Below, in pieces: positions 46,701-62,317 of a DNA stretch of 64,000 bases; the first letter of the stretch is position 1; every line of letters starts with the position of its first letter. Origin of the DNA: Phallusia fumigata (lineage: Eukaryota > Chordata > Ascidiacea > Phlebobranchia > Ascidiidae); the NCBI GenBank assembly GCA_008931825.1, contig QXVZ01031190.1:7037-71036 (forward strand), given 5' to 3'. A program made the position numbers and the translations under genes. A model generated the notes under the pieces. The model saw nothing but the letters and a program-made list of their open reading frames with translations, had not been told where the DNA came from and searched no databases.

Positions 46701-47599
46701 CTTTCTTGACCTTTTCATGAGTATTTTTTTTCTGTAAAGTAGGCCAAACACATTTTCCTATTTTTTGTTACCAGCACCGCCCCCTGCCTGCTGCTTATTG
46801 CAATTTCCGGCATGATTTTGCGCGATGACAATCACGATTTCCCTCGTACAAGGCTTGCAAATACGCGCACAGAGATAAACTCAGCAATATTTAAAACAAT
46901 TAAGTCTTGTTTTTGCACCAAAGCGTTAGATTTTGCACTTTTACTGGACACCTTTAGATGTCCCACCGATTCAAAAGTTTTTTGGTCAAAAAATCGTTTC
47001 GAACGCTGACTCATGTGTTGCCGAATATAACGTATTTCAAAATATCCAAGTCTGTTTTGAAACAACATTACAAAAAAGAGCGTGCCTTCGGTTCGCCATT
47101 CATCATTTACAATAAGCTACCGAAAAACGATAAAACTTATCTAATATGCAACGATGCCCTAAATCAGTGTGAAGACACACGTGAATCAGTGTTACTTTAA
47201 CAAGCTGTCGTTAATAGTATTTCTGATTAATAGTTTGTAGATCTGACACATGCGTGCACAAAAACATGCCGTTGCAGTAGACTGCGCAGGATTGTGTTCG
47301 TAGCACACTGTAATATTATGTTTCAATTTACCTGCTAGGAAAAATATTTAACTATACACACTTGTTGATTACAGCTGGACAGTGGAAGTCCTATCCTTTG
47401 CCCGGAAAACCCGTATGATGCCTGTTCTCCATACGTAATTCGAGGCGTGTATTCCAACATAGCAACAAATCCAAAATGCGAAGACAACAGTGTTTCCTAC
47501 ATAACAGACATGTTTGGCTTAAATGGCTGGACCCCTGCACAATGGGCTGCTTACAACATCAACTTCGACCTTGCACGACCTGGCTGTGGCGAGGACTGA
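37797..47599 (+). CDS. Secreted S1-family serine protease (zymogen) with altered active-site surroundings
   Basis: Ten exons: 37797-37879, 38773-38816, 40287-40371, 41125-41150, 41925-41963, 42553-42721, 44539-44694, 45175-45302, 45767-45921, 47375-47599. They sum to 1,110 nt and 369 residues with consistent phases. A signal peptide (MGISLKLLLILVCVNACFA) leads into a propeptide with an acidic stretch, then PCG and RVISGDPVQVNGGQNA, resembling the activation junction, and GEFPWHAAI. The triad is present: TAAHC (His137, chymotrypsin 57), YDVALL (Asp203, 102) and DSGSP (Ser298, 195). Departures: Leu for Gly193 (KLDSGSP), Ala near position 189, and no SWG at 214-216 (VYSN). Trypsin-like specificity is therefore unlikely and activity may be weak. 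FPWHAAI recalls modular and complement-type proteases, but no sushi or CUB module was found. Exons from 42553 on are solid; the first five rest on splice phase and are less sure. Confidence 0.82.
38043..38481. repeat. Interspersed repeat rich in GACTCGAGTC-type palindromes
   Basis: It lies in intron 1 of the protease gene. ACTCGAGTCAAGTCGAG, ACTTGACTCGAGTCACAC and CGACTTGACGCGAGACTCG recur in both orientations. The outer ends are GAGTCTTATGTCTGAGTC on the left and, reverse-complemented, GAGTCTTTATTCTCAAATC on the right, consistent with imperfect inverted ends of a non-autonomous DNA element. No clear target duplication. Confidence 0.6.
39240..39310 (+). mobile_element. Retroelement 3'-tail fragment
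   Basis: GAAGTCGGGCTGATTGGACG followed by TCAAAACGTCGGTAAAAATGAAACAATTAACA. The AAAAATGAAACAAT end is the same as the 3' ends of the SINEs at 9.1 and 10.2 kb, so this may be the 3' tail of a LINE-SINE partnership. Confidence 0.4.
39851..39918. repeat. 34-bp tandem duplication
   Basis: GCGTCTCGGTAGGCGTGGCG plus AGCCCTTTGTGCAG occurs twice, head to tail, with one substitution (39851-39884 and 39885-39918), in intron 2 of the protease gene. Confidence 0.9.
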
Positions 47600-48484
47600 C
47601 TGTATTCAGCGAACTATTCCAGGATAACTTGACAAGTGTCACACATCTTTTCTTTTAAATGTTAGTAAATGCGATCACAATGTTATAAACATGTTCCTTT
47701 GTTATATTTATTGTGACGTTTACAACTTGGTTCGAATCGACCTTCAATGTGAAAGCGTTCGCTGGATTCTTGCCGCTTTTGCTTAAAACAAGATTCTTTT
47801 GTTATGTTGTGATTTTAAGGGGTTTTTTTGTTCCATAAGGTGCGTTTATTAAGTTTATTTTCCACCCCGAGTTTTATAAAAACTTACATGAGAACAATTT
47901 GGTTTACGCAGTTTGGTCACTGCTTTTTACAAAGTCTTCATCGACTTTGAAATAAATTTTGTACTTTGTTACAAGCCCTGGTCTCCATAGACTTTCGGGA
48001 TTTTAAAATAACATGTAGAGAATTTGATTTTTGGTCCACAAAAGGGCCAAAACGACCTATCTCGCAATGTACATGTTTGAATACTGTTCGTTTTTGGTAC
48101 ACGATCGAAGCTAAAATACATTTGCTTTAAAAGTTTGAACTATTTTGCTTACCAGAATATATTTGTGTGTACATTTACTTGCAGTGCGTGCTTGCGTGAT
48201 TTATTTATTTATTGGTGTTAAAAGCATTTGTACATCGTCAAACAGAATTTTCTGCCACACATGTGTTACGTGTTTTGCAACGTTAGTGGTATGTTATTAT
48301 TTCAAAAATCTTGCAGAACCAAGTGTTTGTGTGGACTATGGATTTGGGTTAGACTATCTATTTCCCCAAGAATTAAAATGAGGTTCTGAGACCTCTAGTG
48401 GCGTGCGCATTAAAGTGGGAATGTCCCCTAGTTACAGACATGTATTCTTTTCTGTTCCCATTCCCATTTGCCAAGTAACCGCCT
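47600..48484. other. Intergenic region between protease gene and GATAD1
   Basis: No exon was seen. A plus-strand AATAAA at 47951-47956, about 350 nt past the protease stop, is a possible polyadenylation signal. Confidence 0.45.
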
Positions 48485-48688
48485 ATCAGCAGGTATAACT
48501 TGCTTTTTACACTAGTGCAGGTCATGAGAAAAAGGCAGAAAAGTTGTATTTGTTGTAATTCCTACTTGGTGTAAAATTGGAAATATTTGTGCATAACTTT
48601 GATACAGTTTCAGTTTTGAAATTCTTACTTTTTTCTGAAAACTCTCAAGCTAGTTTTTGTAAAGTTCGTTTGCTTGGACTCTACCAAC

Positions 48689-49354
48689 ATGCCGTTTGGT
48701 GAAACAATTTTGGAATGCAAACAATGCGGAAAGGACTCCAGTGCTATTTGGAGAAAAGATACCAACGGTGATCTGATCTGCCATACATGTTTCATAGAAC
48801 AGGAAACAGCAAAACGAGAAGCAATTGATGAAGGCAACACTACAAACAAAAGCAAACAAGCAGTAAGGCCTGTTAGAAATGCCTCAATGCGAATAAAATC
48901 CACAAGGCACAAAGTCATTGCGAAGGGGAAAAACAGACGCAATGTGTTCAAAACCAAATTTTCAAAAGTTACCGAAGGGAACAGTGCCAACCTGTTGTCT
49001 GAGTCTTTGTTCTACAAAGGACAGTACTTTCAATGCGGGGACATTGTGTCTGTAGTAGACAGTGAAGATCATCAAGAATACTTTGCACAGTGTCGTGGTT
49101 TTGTAACGAACCAGTTTTGTGAAAAAATGGTGGCCTACACCTGGTTATTGCCAACAAATAAACACAAACCTGGTGACCAGTTTAACCCACAAGCATTTTA
49201 CCTTGGCCCAGAAGATGACATTCTACATGACATGGCTAGTGTTGAATTTGTGTGTAATGCTCCAGATGACTATTATCGGCCAATCGCAAGCATGTACCCA
49301 ACCTATTCAACAACACAATCCAAAAAATATATTAGTGTGTCAATGACTCCTTGA
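48689..49354 (+). CDS. GATAD1: GATA zinc finger domain-containing protein 1
   Basis: An intronless frame of 221 residues beginning MPFGETILECKQCGKDSS. It has the single GATA-type finger (CKQCGKDSSAIWRKDTNG then LICHTC, near residues 8-34), a basic linker with GKNRRNVFK, then the conserved C-terminal block: ESLFYKGQYFQCGDIVSVVD, RGFVTNQFCEKMVAYTWLLP, FYLGPEDD, SVEFVCNAP. This order and sequence match human GATAD1, a nuclear reader-type subunit of the SIN3B-linked H3K4me3-binding complex. The start at 48689 is the first ATG; the open frame upstream lacks one. Human GATAD1 (269 residues) has a longer glycine-rich linker, absent here. A decayed copy of its 5' end lies 3.3 kb downstream. Confidence 0.95.
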   Translation: MPFGETILECKQCGKDSSAIWRKDTNGDLICHTCFIEQETAKREAIDEGNTTNKSKQAVRPVRNASMRIKSTRHKVIAKGKNRRNVFKTKFSKVTEGNSANLLSESLFYKGQYFQCGDIVSVVDSEDHQEYFAQCRGFVTNQFCEKMVAYTWLLPTNKHKPGDQFNPQAFYLGPEDDILHDMASVEFVCNAPDDYYRPIASMYPTYSTTQSKKYISVSMTP

Positions 49355-50190
49355 TTCATTGTTTTCTCGTTAGCAGTTACATGAAACATTATTACTTTTT
49401 TACGTGTTCTATTCAATGCCTCATTGCAAAAATGTTTTTTGAAAGGTGGTAACTTGAAATTTGGTGAACCAATCGGTTGGTGCAATGGCACCTAATTTTC
49501 TTGCTTAGGGAAACCCAAGCGACAAGACTGGATTACAAGTTACAACCAGGGTTACAGAGTTGGCATCAGTAGGAAGTCAGTAGTTTAGGATGGAGTGTGA
49601 CTCATATGAATACTAGGAGTAAGATTTTTTATCTGAGTCCCTAAAATCCAATTAAATCTTGTAGCCATTTTTGCATAATTAAGCAAATTTTGTTTTTGAA
49701 CAGGAAATTTTGGAAAGATTTTGGCTATGGTTTTAGCCTATTTTTGCTGTGTTTCACTATTTCATCAAAACGTTTACTTTTTCAGCCTCTAAATAAACCA
49801 GAACCTTACGTACTCAGACTCCTAACTATACCGAGTGTTGGAGTCGGCATCCTAGTAACACTAGGAGTTGGATCTATACCTTTGGACTCTGCAACCCTAA
49901 TTACAACCCAAATTTTTGCAAACACAAGGCAGTTGCACCAACCATCTCGGTGATAGTTCTATGTAGCCAACAGTGACTTGAGTCAAGTCATGTTCATTGG
50001 TTAATATGAAACTTGTATTGGGTTGAGTAAGGTGCTGCAGCAGCCTTGCTCCATACTAAATAAAGGCTTCCAAAAGTCATTGTCTCATCCACATGTGACT
50101 GATACCAACATACACACAAAATGGATATCATATGCCTTTGTCCTAAACTGTACACAAATCACCAACCCCAACAAATTAGACAGAATGCAA
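49355..50190. other. Convergent intergenic region GATAD1/YARS
   Basis: It holds the 3' ends of two converging genes. No exon was seen. A plus-strand AATAAA occurs at 49790-49795. The stretch around 49800-49900 has several near-repeats of CTAGGAGTTGGA/GAGTTGGCATC type. Confidence 0.45.
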
Positions 50191-50196
50191 TTTATT
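50191..50196 (-). terminator. Polyadenylation signal of YARS
   Basis: Minus-strand AATAAA, about 130 nt beyond the YARS stop codon, a normal spacing for a short 3' UTR. Confidence 0.6.
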
Positions 50197-50327
50197 GACC
50201 TACAAAAATCTAATCACATTGCCGTTTTGCTCCTTTTGCATAAATGTTTCCAGAATAAGTTATCTTCATGTACCACCTCTCCAGAAGATCACACAATACT
50301 ACAACACCACAACAAAAATTGCAAAGA

Positions 50328-56416
<6,089 letters not shown>

Positions 56417-57110
56417 AACCACATTACCGGCAATTCTTCAATGCAAAGCTAACTCGGTCTAATAGTCACAGAAAAAATACATGCACTAGTTAATTGCGTA
56501 CTTCCACATACTGCCATATCAAAATTACAAAAAAAAACAATTTTGGACAAATTAGCACATACACAAAATACAACAATTAAAGATTAACTAACACTATAAA
56601 AAAATAACTTTTTAGCAAAATATAGACATTTTACTGTATAATACATGCTGCAATTCACAAAATATTATGTGTGACTACAAAAATACACCTATATAATATA
56701 TGTATTATACACATGCGGCACAGAAATATGTAAACACAAAGAAATGGAAACTTACAGATATACCTACAGTCCAATATTAGCAGTTGTTGAAGAAAAAACA
56801 AAAGGGATTTTTTGAACAAACATTTTACCCCCAGAAATATGTACAAAAAGAATTGCAGTTTTGTAACATAGAGTTGCTGTTTTTTTCTTGCATTTATTGT
56901 ACAATTCAGAATGAAAATTTGAAATTTAATTAAAAGTCACAGTGGCTATACAAATATGAAACAATGAGTCACAAACAAATTAGAAAAACAAGTTACAGCA
57001 TTTAAACCAGAAAAGCTTTTTATCACCAAAGTGATGAGGCCCAATTAACAACAGTACCAAAAAATGACAGTGTTACTATTACAAACAGATTTTTTTAAAT
57101 TAAGTCGTTT
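56417..57110. other. Spacer between OSCP1 and YARS
   Basis: About 695 bp separate the OSCP1 stop from the YARS start in the same orientation. Minus-strand AATAAA at 56893-56898 could end the OSCP1 transcript, so YARS probably has its own promoter here. No exon was seen. Confidence 0.5.
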
Positions 57111-58214
57111 TCATAAATCCATAAGTGAGAGTAAATCTTCACCACGGGAGGTAGATGGGGTGGTAGATGATATAGTAAGGTCATCAACAATTTTTGACAG
57201 TTTCTCATTGCCTGTACTGGATGCCTTGATATCTACAATATTTTGCTTTGATGAAACAACTTCTGCTGTCACTTTGGGCGTTGAGGGTGGCTTACTGCCA
57301 CTAAAAAGCTGAAGGCGGAATTCTGTATTCTTTTTAGGGGCCTCTGACCCAATAAGCTTTGCCAGTAGACCAAGTTCAGCCTTTGCAATGGCATGTGCAT
57401 TAACTTCAATCCTATCATTTTGTCCGTTGTGGGTTACCAGACAGTCTACACTGTCGCTCGCATACATGTTGCGCCCAAGTTTGGTGGTCCGCGAACCCCC
57501 AATGCTGTAGGAAATGTGCAAAATCTTGGTGCTTGGTATGTAGTTGCCACCGCTGCGAAAAGAGATGCATTCCTTTCGTTTACCATGAAACAGCTTTATT
57601 GTGCCTGGGACATCAGCCCCATATGGGATTTCCCCTGATGTGTGAACAACAAATTTTCCTGTCTCATTCTGAACTTTTTCATGTAGGTATATTGAGACTT
57701 TATTGTTGAAATCTTGCAGGAAGCCAAGTAATGATTGACGTATGAGAATAAAGTCACCATCGCTCAGGGACGAGTACTCCTGAACAAATGAGTTAAATGC
57801 CTTTTTTATCATCACAACGGCATTGTTGTGCCCCGACACAAATTCCAATATAGAATCGAAATGGTTAAATGTGATGCACAGTATAGTCCTTGGGTGGGGG
57901 CATTGAGTAAACTGATATTTCACAGCCATTATCATCAAGTCATACAGTTTCTCCATGCTGTCTTCATTAACCTTCATTATTGAAGTGTGAACCAGTCTTT
58001 TAAACATGGTCTTCATGGTTTCCTTGCTATAAACCGGCTGTGGTTTCATAATTTCCAGCAGAAACTGGGGCTTAAACATAGTGCAAACAATGTCTGATAT
58101 TACTTTGCTTGCTTTGTCTCTTTCTATTTTCTGAGCACGGAGGCGCTGTTCAATCACATACAGCATCTCCCCACCCAAATTATAAAAGAGAATTGGCATT
58201 ACATTTTGCGCCAT
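57111..58214 (-). CDS. OSCP1: Organic solute carrier partner 1 homologue
   Basis: One uninterrupted exon of 367 residues. It begins MAQNVMPILFYNLGGEMLYV, directly alignable with the human N-terminus (LPLLFLNLGGEMLYI). Blocks such as QRLRAQ, LYDLMIMAVKYQ, FNHFDSI, LIRQSLLGFLQDF, VSIYLHEKVQN, GEIPYGADVPGTIK and the end GEDLLSLMDL match OSCP1 along its full length. In vertebrates it is linked to organic solute uptake and to ciliated or testis cells; the molecular role is not firmly settled. The open frame extends upstream past this ATG across a splice acceptor, but similarity starts at this Met. It is the second cistron of a probable operon with TYW3. Confidence 0.96.
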   Translation of the reverse strand: MAQNVMPILFYNLGGEMLYVIEQRLRAQKIERDKASKVISDIVCTMFKPQFLLEIMKPQPVYSKETMKTMFKRLVHTSIMKVNEDSMEKLYDLMIMAVKYQFTQCPHPRTILCITFNHFDSILEFVSGHNNAVVMIKKAFNSFVQEYSSLSDGDFILIRQSLLGFLQDFNNKVSIYLHEKVQNETGKFVVHTSGEIPYGADVPGTIKLFHGKRKECISFRSGGNYIPSTKILHISYSIGGSRTTKLGRNMYASDSVDCLVTHNGQNDRIEVNAHAIAKAELGLLAKLIGSEAPKKNTEFRLQLFSGSKPPSTPKVTAEVVSSKQNIVDIKASSTGNEKLSKIVDDLTISSTTPSTSRGEDLLSLMDL

Positions 58215-58321
58215 AGTTTTTAGCAGTGGGTTGATCCTGTTTGTTCTAATTTGGTTGACCTGCAAAGCAAATAAAAAACGAGTATAAAACACATCTTTAA
58301 AGCCACAAAAAATGGTAAAAC
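58215..58321 (-). promoter_or_regulatory. TYW3-OSCP1 intercistronic region with probable trans-splice acceptor
   Basis: The TYW3 stop and the OSCP1 start are 107 nt apart on the minus strand. A pyrimidine-rich stretch ending TTTTTTATTTGCTTTGCAG has its AG at 58261-58260, 61 nt after the stop and 45 nt before the OSCP1 ATG. There is no AATAAA and no room for a separate promoter. This is the arrangement expected for spliced-leader resolution of a dicistronic transcript, which tunicates are known to use. An ordinary 5' UTR intron starting inside or before TYW3 is the alternative. Confidence 0.7.
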
Positions 58322-59053
58322 CTAAATAAACAAAGAACATAAATCAGAAACGCAATCAATTTCATTGCTCTTTGCAGTTTTAATAACATCACCAGCTGTT
58401 TTAAACTCTTTGGCATGACCAAAAGGCTTCCTACTTTTCTTGGTGGAAACCTTGACATCGAACAAGCTAAGAAAGTGTTTTTTAAATCCTGTAATTCTCA
58501 GTTCGTTGTCTGCCATCTTTGCATTTGCAATGGCAACAACATGGTCAACATAATCATCGGAAGTTAAACGGTGGCCATCAAAACCAGTTAAAGGAACTTC
58601 AAGACACGATGTACTTCTCACAGCAACCATTGGGTGTTTGCATTGTTTGTTCATAGTTATACCAGAGTTTCTGAACCCTGACATGATTGCTGCTTTCAGC
58701 ATCAATTGTGCATGCTCTATATTTGAGCACTGGACATGAACAATAAAAGGCTCAAATTTAATTTTGCTGCATTCATCCACAGTGTTCAAAGCTGCTATAA
58801 CTTCACCTGGCAAAACTTTTTGATGTGAAGTTAGAAACCATCTACAGTGTTTTTTTGTTAAAGTGTTGGTCGACGCTGGCGATAATGCTGTATCAGACAG
58901 TAGGACGATCCGACCAGAGCATGAACTTGTCGTGAAGTAATCGTCTTTTTTGTTTATTAACGTGATAAGGTCTTGAATCAGTTCATCAACTGAACCTTTT
59001 CTGCTCAAGTCCACCTTGCTCAAAGCCGCTGCTTTCCGTTCGGCAAACTCCAT
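58322..59053 (-). CDS. TYW3: tRNA wybutosine-synthesising protein 3 homologue (methyltransferase)
   Basis: One uninterrupted exon of 243 residues. LSKVDLSRKGSVDE, FTTSSCSGRIVLLSD, KFEPFIVHVQC, GFRNSGITM and AVRSTSCLEVPL follow human TYW3 in order. In the family the enzyme N4-methylates the wybutosine precursor at G37 of tRNA-Phe, using S-adenosylmethionine, in the cytosol. The C-terminal tail is shorter and lacks the acidic end of human TYW3. It is the upstream cistron of the OSCP1 pair. Confidence 0.96.
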   Translation of the reverse strand: MEFAERKAAALSKVDLSRKGSVDELIQDLITLINKKDDYFTTSSCSGRIVLLSDTALSPASTNTLTKKHCRWFLTSHQKVLPGEVIAALNTVDECSKIKFEPFIVHVQCSNIEHAQLMLKAAIMSGFRNSGITMNKQCKHPMVAVRSTSCLEVPLTGFDGHRLTSDDYVDHVVAIANAKMADNELRITGFKKHFLSLFDVKVSTKKSRKPFGHAKEFKTAGDVIKTAKSNEIDCVSDLCSLFI

Positions 59054-60209
59054 TACGGTGGAAAAAATAAATTTCGGGATTTAATACGGAACGCTACATC
59101 TTTGGGTCAAATATCGTCACTTACAAGCCCTGTATATAATATTATTGTAAAAATTTAACAACGTCTGGTGTAACGATAAAAGCCCAATCGATAAAATGTT
59201 CGTTTGTCATTCCAAAACGATATGTTTTATTTGGAGAACGATTTACGGCCCTACATATTTATAGCGCACTGTCAAATTAAAAACAACACTACGCATAGTC
59301 GCATACAATACAATACAACGTGTGTGATTTAACAATTGCGTCATGCATTCTTACCATAAAGGGGATTTTTCTTCTTGCATGAAGTCGCTGTAGCGTTTAA
59401 AAGTTCGCCACATAACAACGCCATTAGTAAAAATTTTAATTTCTATGAACACTCTCAACAAAATGCAGCGTTTTAACAGACTTTTAACTGTTAACTGCAC
59501 TGCAGCGCTAGCCGTTATTCAGTCCAAAGCGTTTGTTCGTGCGCTGCGCATATTTCCTTCATTGAATTGGCAAATCCTTCCTGCAAGTGTGTTTGTTACT
59601 GGGAATTTTCGCCAACTTGGAAATATTAGTAGATGAATAACGTCAAAACTTTAAGCCAAAAGTATATTTGTGCACCACTTGGTTCCTCAACGTAAAGCAA
59701 GGCCTTGTCCAGACCTCTATAAATTACTTTTTTAGATTAACTGAACGTGGGAAACATAACGACTTGATTCAGCAGGGTTTGCGCACGATCTAGCTTAGTA
59801 CAAATTCCTGGCCTGTCTCCTGACTACCTGCTAATTCGTGCGTGCTGTTTTTTTAGGGCACTTAATTTTTCTTTTAATTTCGTTTTTTTTTTCGGGACTT
59901 TAATTTCAAATATTTCCGATTAAAGCAGCAAAAGACAATAAATCAAACAAAATAACAAAAACTCTGCAACAAAAATCATAAACACACTACATGATTAATT
60001 TGGGTGAAGAAAGACTCGTTTCATACAAACAAAACCGAACATAGCCAGGAGGTCAAAAAGATGTAAACACTTTGACGGAAGTGAAAGAACCTCTGACAAA
60101 CGCTTCGCTTTAAAAAGTACATCACGTTTGCCGATATTTGGGTGTTTGCAGTGCACAAAAACGCTTTACCAAGGCTTTGACATTAAATCACATGGTCCGT
60201 ATAATTGAC
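59054..60209. other. Intergenic region upstream of TYW3
   Basis: The promoter of the TYW3-OSCP1 unit should lie here. No exon, RNA gene or clear repeat was recognised. The plus-strand frame at 59445-59636 lacks support. Confidence 0.45.
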
Positions 60210-61911
60210 TCAACGTGGTATCTGACGGAAAAACCAGTTGGTAAAACGACTGCTGGAGCAAATCTTGTATGTTGCAAAAACTCCAATTATGCAACAAATC
60301 GCTCCTCCCACCACCATTGTTTCACGGAACATTCGCTGCATGATCTTGTTTTCATCCAGCAAGGTTTCGTAAACTGTTCCAAGGCAGTTCTTCTTTGGAA
60401 AGGGTTTGTCGGGAATCTCCCTATGCAGAAATCTGCACAGAGGTTCCCAGCCGTCTTCAACGTTGTAAACGAGAAGTTTGTCTTTGGGGGCATTCTGATG
60501 TAGTAAAATGTAAGGTTTGGTTGTTATCCATGCAGTAACTTTTGATGTACAAACAGTCCGTCAACGGTTTGCCAGCTATGCAGTTCAAATGCAACAAATA
60601 TAGCTCAAAACATGTTTTTTAGGTTAAGGGACTAAAAAGGATTCAGTTTTCGATTCAAATATAGTATTACCTGCATGACATAAAGGTTGTGTTGTAGGTA
60701 ACGAGATCTCATCACTAATGTATTGATTTGTGGTGAAGACCAGAAGTACGGCATGCTGAAGCCAAACAAAGCAACACCTACAGAAAGCAGCATTTTTTTG
60801 TTACGTTTCAAATACAACACGTTGGCTTTAACCCTGCTGCAACGACCAACATCTCAAACCGTCGCGAATCGTCAGAATGTGACGAAAAATATAAACTAAG
60901 GGCTCTACGCGTCGATTTGAGTGTATCCATTCGTCAGCTATTTATAATCGGTGGTATGTATAGGATAATTAACAACAATCTTAACAAAGTTTTAGATTTG
61001 ATTTTACAGATTTAAAAATTCATACTTGTATTATAAAACGTTTGAACTTTCGAGAGCACCGACGGCACTAATAAGAAAAACAGTTTTTTTTTAATCGTCT
61101 CTTCACTGCTTACAATGCCTGTCAAAGTGACGACGATACAATCTTCCGTTGGGTGAGAGGAACCAAATAAGTCTGGCAAGGTAAAGGTCCCTCAGCTTCT
61201 GCATTTGATTGCACCAGCTTTTAATCCAAGCATCCTCATCCCTTATTGTTAAGATAATCTACAGAAGAAAATAAAATGAAACTAAAAGACTTTTAGCACT
61301 GACGTCTGGCGAAAGATGCGATAATCGATGCGTCTCTAGCGACATCTCTCATTACGTTTGCCTTGGGTTACTCGCGACTACAACGAACCGGACAGATTGC
61401 CTTCTTTCTTTTTATCTCTCTTTTCAAGTGTGTGTTATTCGCTTATTCTGAAGTAGCTCGAATAAGCAAGAATTGCTTATTGGTGACCCCAAGTGCGCAA
61501 AACCTTGTTTCGCCTCACGTTTAAAAGTTATCTCCACCAGAATGTTCGACTATAGGCGGCATGGTACACAAAAACTTAAGCGCAGCCATTGAGATGACTA
61601 TGATTTTAAACATTACCGACCCTTTGCTTAATATACTGCACTCAAGTCATTTTACTCACCAAGGAATCAGGAAACACTTTGTGTATTTCTTCCCAAAAGA
61701 AATAAACGGGAGTATCAGTAATTGCGTCGACGTGTTCGTACATCTCGTGAAAGTCTTCAAGAGTCCCTTCACCAGTGAGAATCTTTTCCCATTGTTTTCC
61801 GTGATACCAAAAGTGCTCCAAATAATCATACACTTCGTATCCCAAAATTTTAAGTGCTGTTGCTATACTTTTGGTGCCAGTTTTGGGAAAACCGGCTACA
61901 ATGACTTTCAT
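60210..61911 (-). CDS. Sulfotransferase-like protein (Sulfotransfer_4 type) with C-terminal membrane anchor
   Basis: Four exons: 61911-61660, 61258-61114, 60777-60671, 60494-60210. They sum to 789 nt and 262 residues with consistent phases. It starts MKVIVAGFPKTGTKSIATAL, the PAPS 5'-phosphosulphate loop (GFPKTGTKS, 7-15). YDYLEHFWYHGKQW, ILTIRDEDAWIKSW, MRSRYLQHNLYVMQ and APKDKLLVYNVEDGWEPLC follow, typical of the small family often mislabelled as NAD-dependent epimerase. After the core, MVVGGAICCIIGVFATYKIC looks like a single membrane anchor near the C-terminus. The substrate is unknown. Confidence 0.88.
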
Positions 61912-62317
61912 TTTTTGCCAAGTTTTTGTTTGACCTAGCGTTGCGAATGTAAGTTAATTGCAAACAATGAACATAAACTGTTTGTACGATCAGTAAAGCA
62001 TCATAAACAAGTGATCAAAAAGTGTACATATGATACCCTTTCTTTCCCCACGTTTCGGTTAGAGTTTATGTCTGTCACAATATACATAATCTGAAGCCAT
62101 TCCGGCCTGGTGATTGATTTGGTGCTATTGTGTCGTTCAGCTAAAAAAACTCACCTCTATTCAGCAACGACTGTTTGCCAGGGGCCGTAACACGTAAAAC
62201 TGTTTTCCACATTTAGAGAGCGCCCTCAAGCGGTTTTGCGTTTTATTCTCGGCATTGATGAAAACTTTATGATAAAATATGCAGTTTAACTTTTTCAAGT
62301 TTGAACGTTGATTTGCC
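61912..62317. other. Upstream flank of the sulfotransferase-like gene
   Basis: No exon was recognised. It contains the probable promoter of the minus-strand gene and the 5' junction of the LINE remnant; no clear target duplication was found. Confidence 0.4.

Noticed and set aside
47701-47760. Box B-like GGTTCGAATCG word
   Set aside because: No box A at the right distance and no cloverleaf.
60138-60503. 121-codon plus-strand frame
   Set aside because: It is the shadow of the last exon of the sulfotransferase-like gene on the minus strand.
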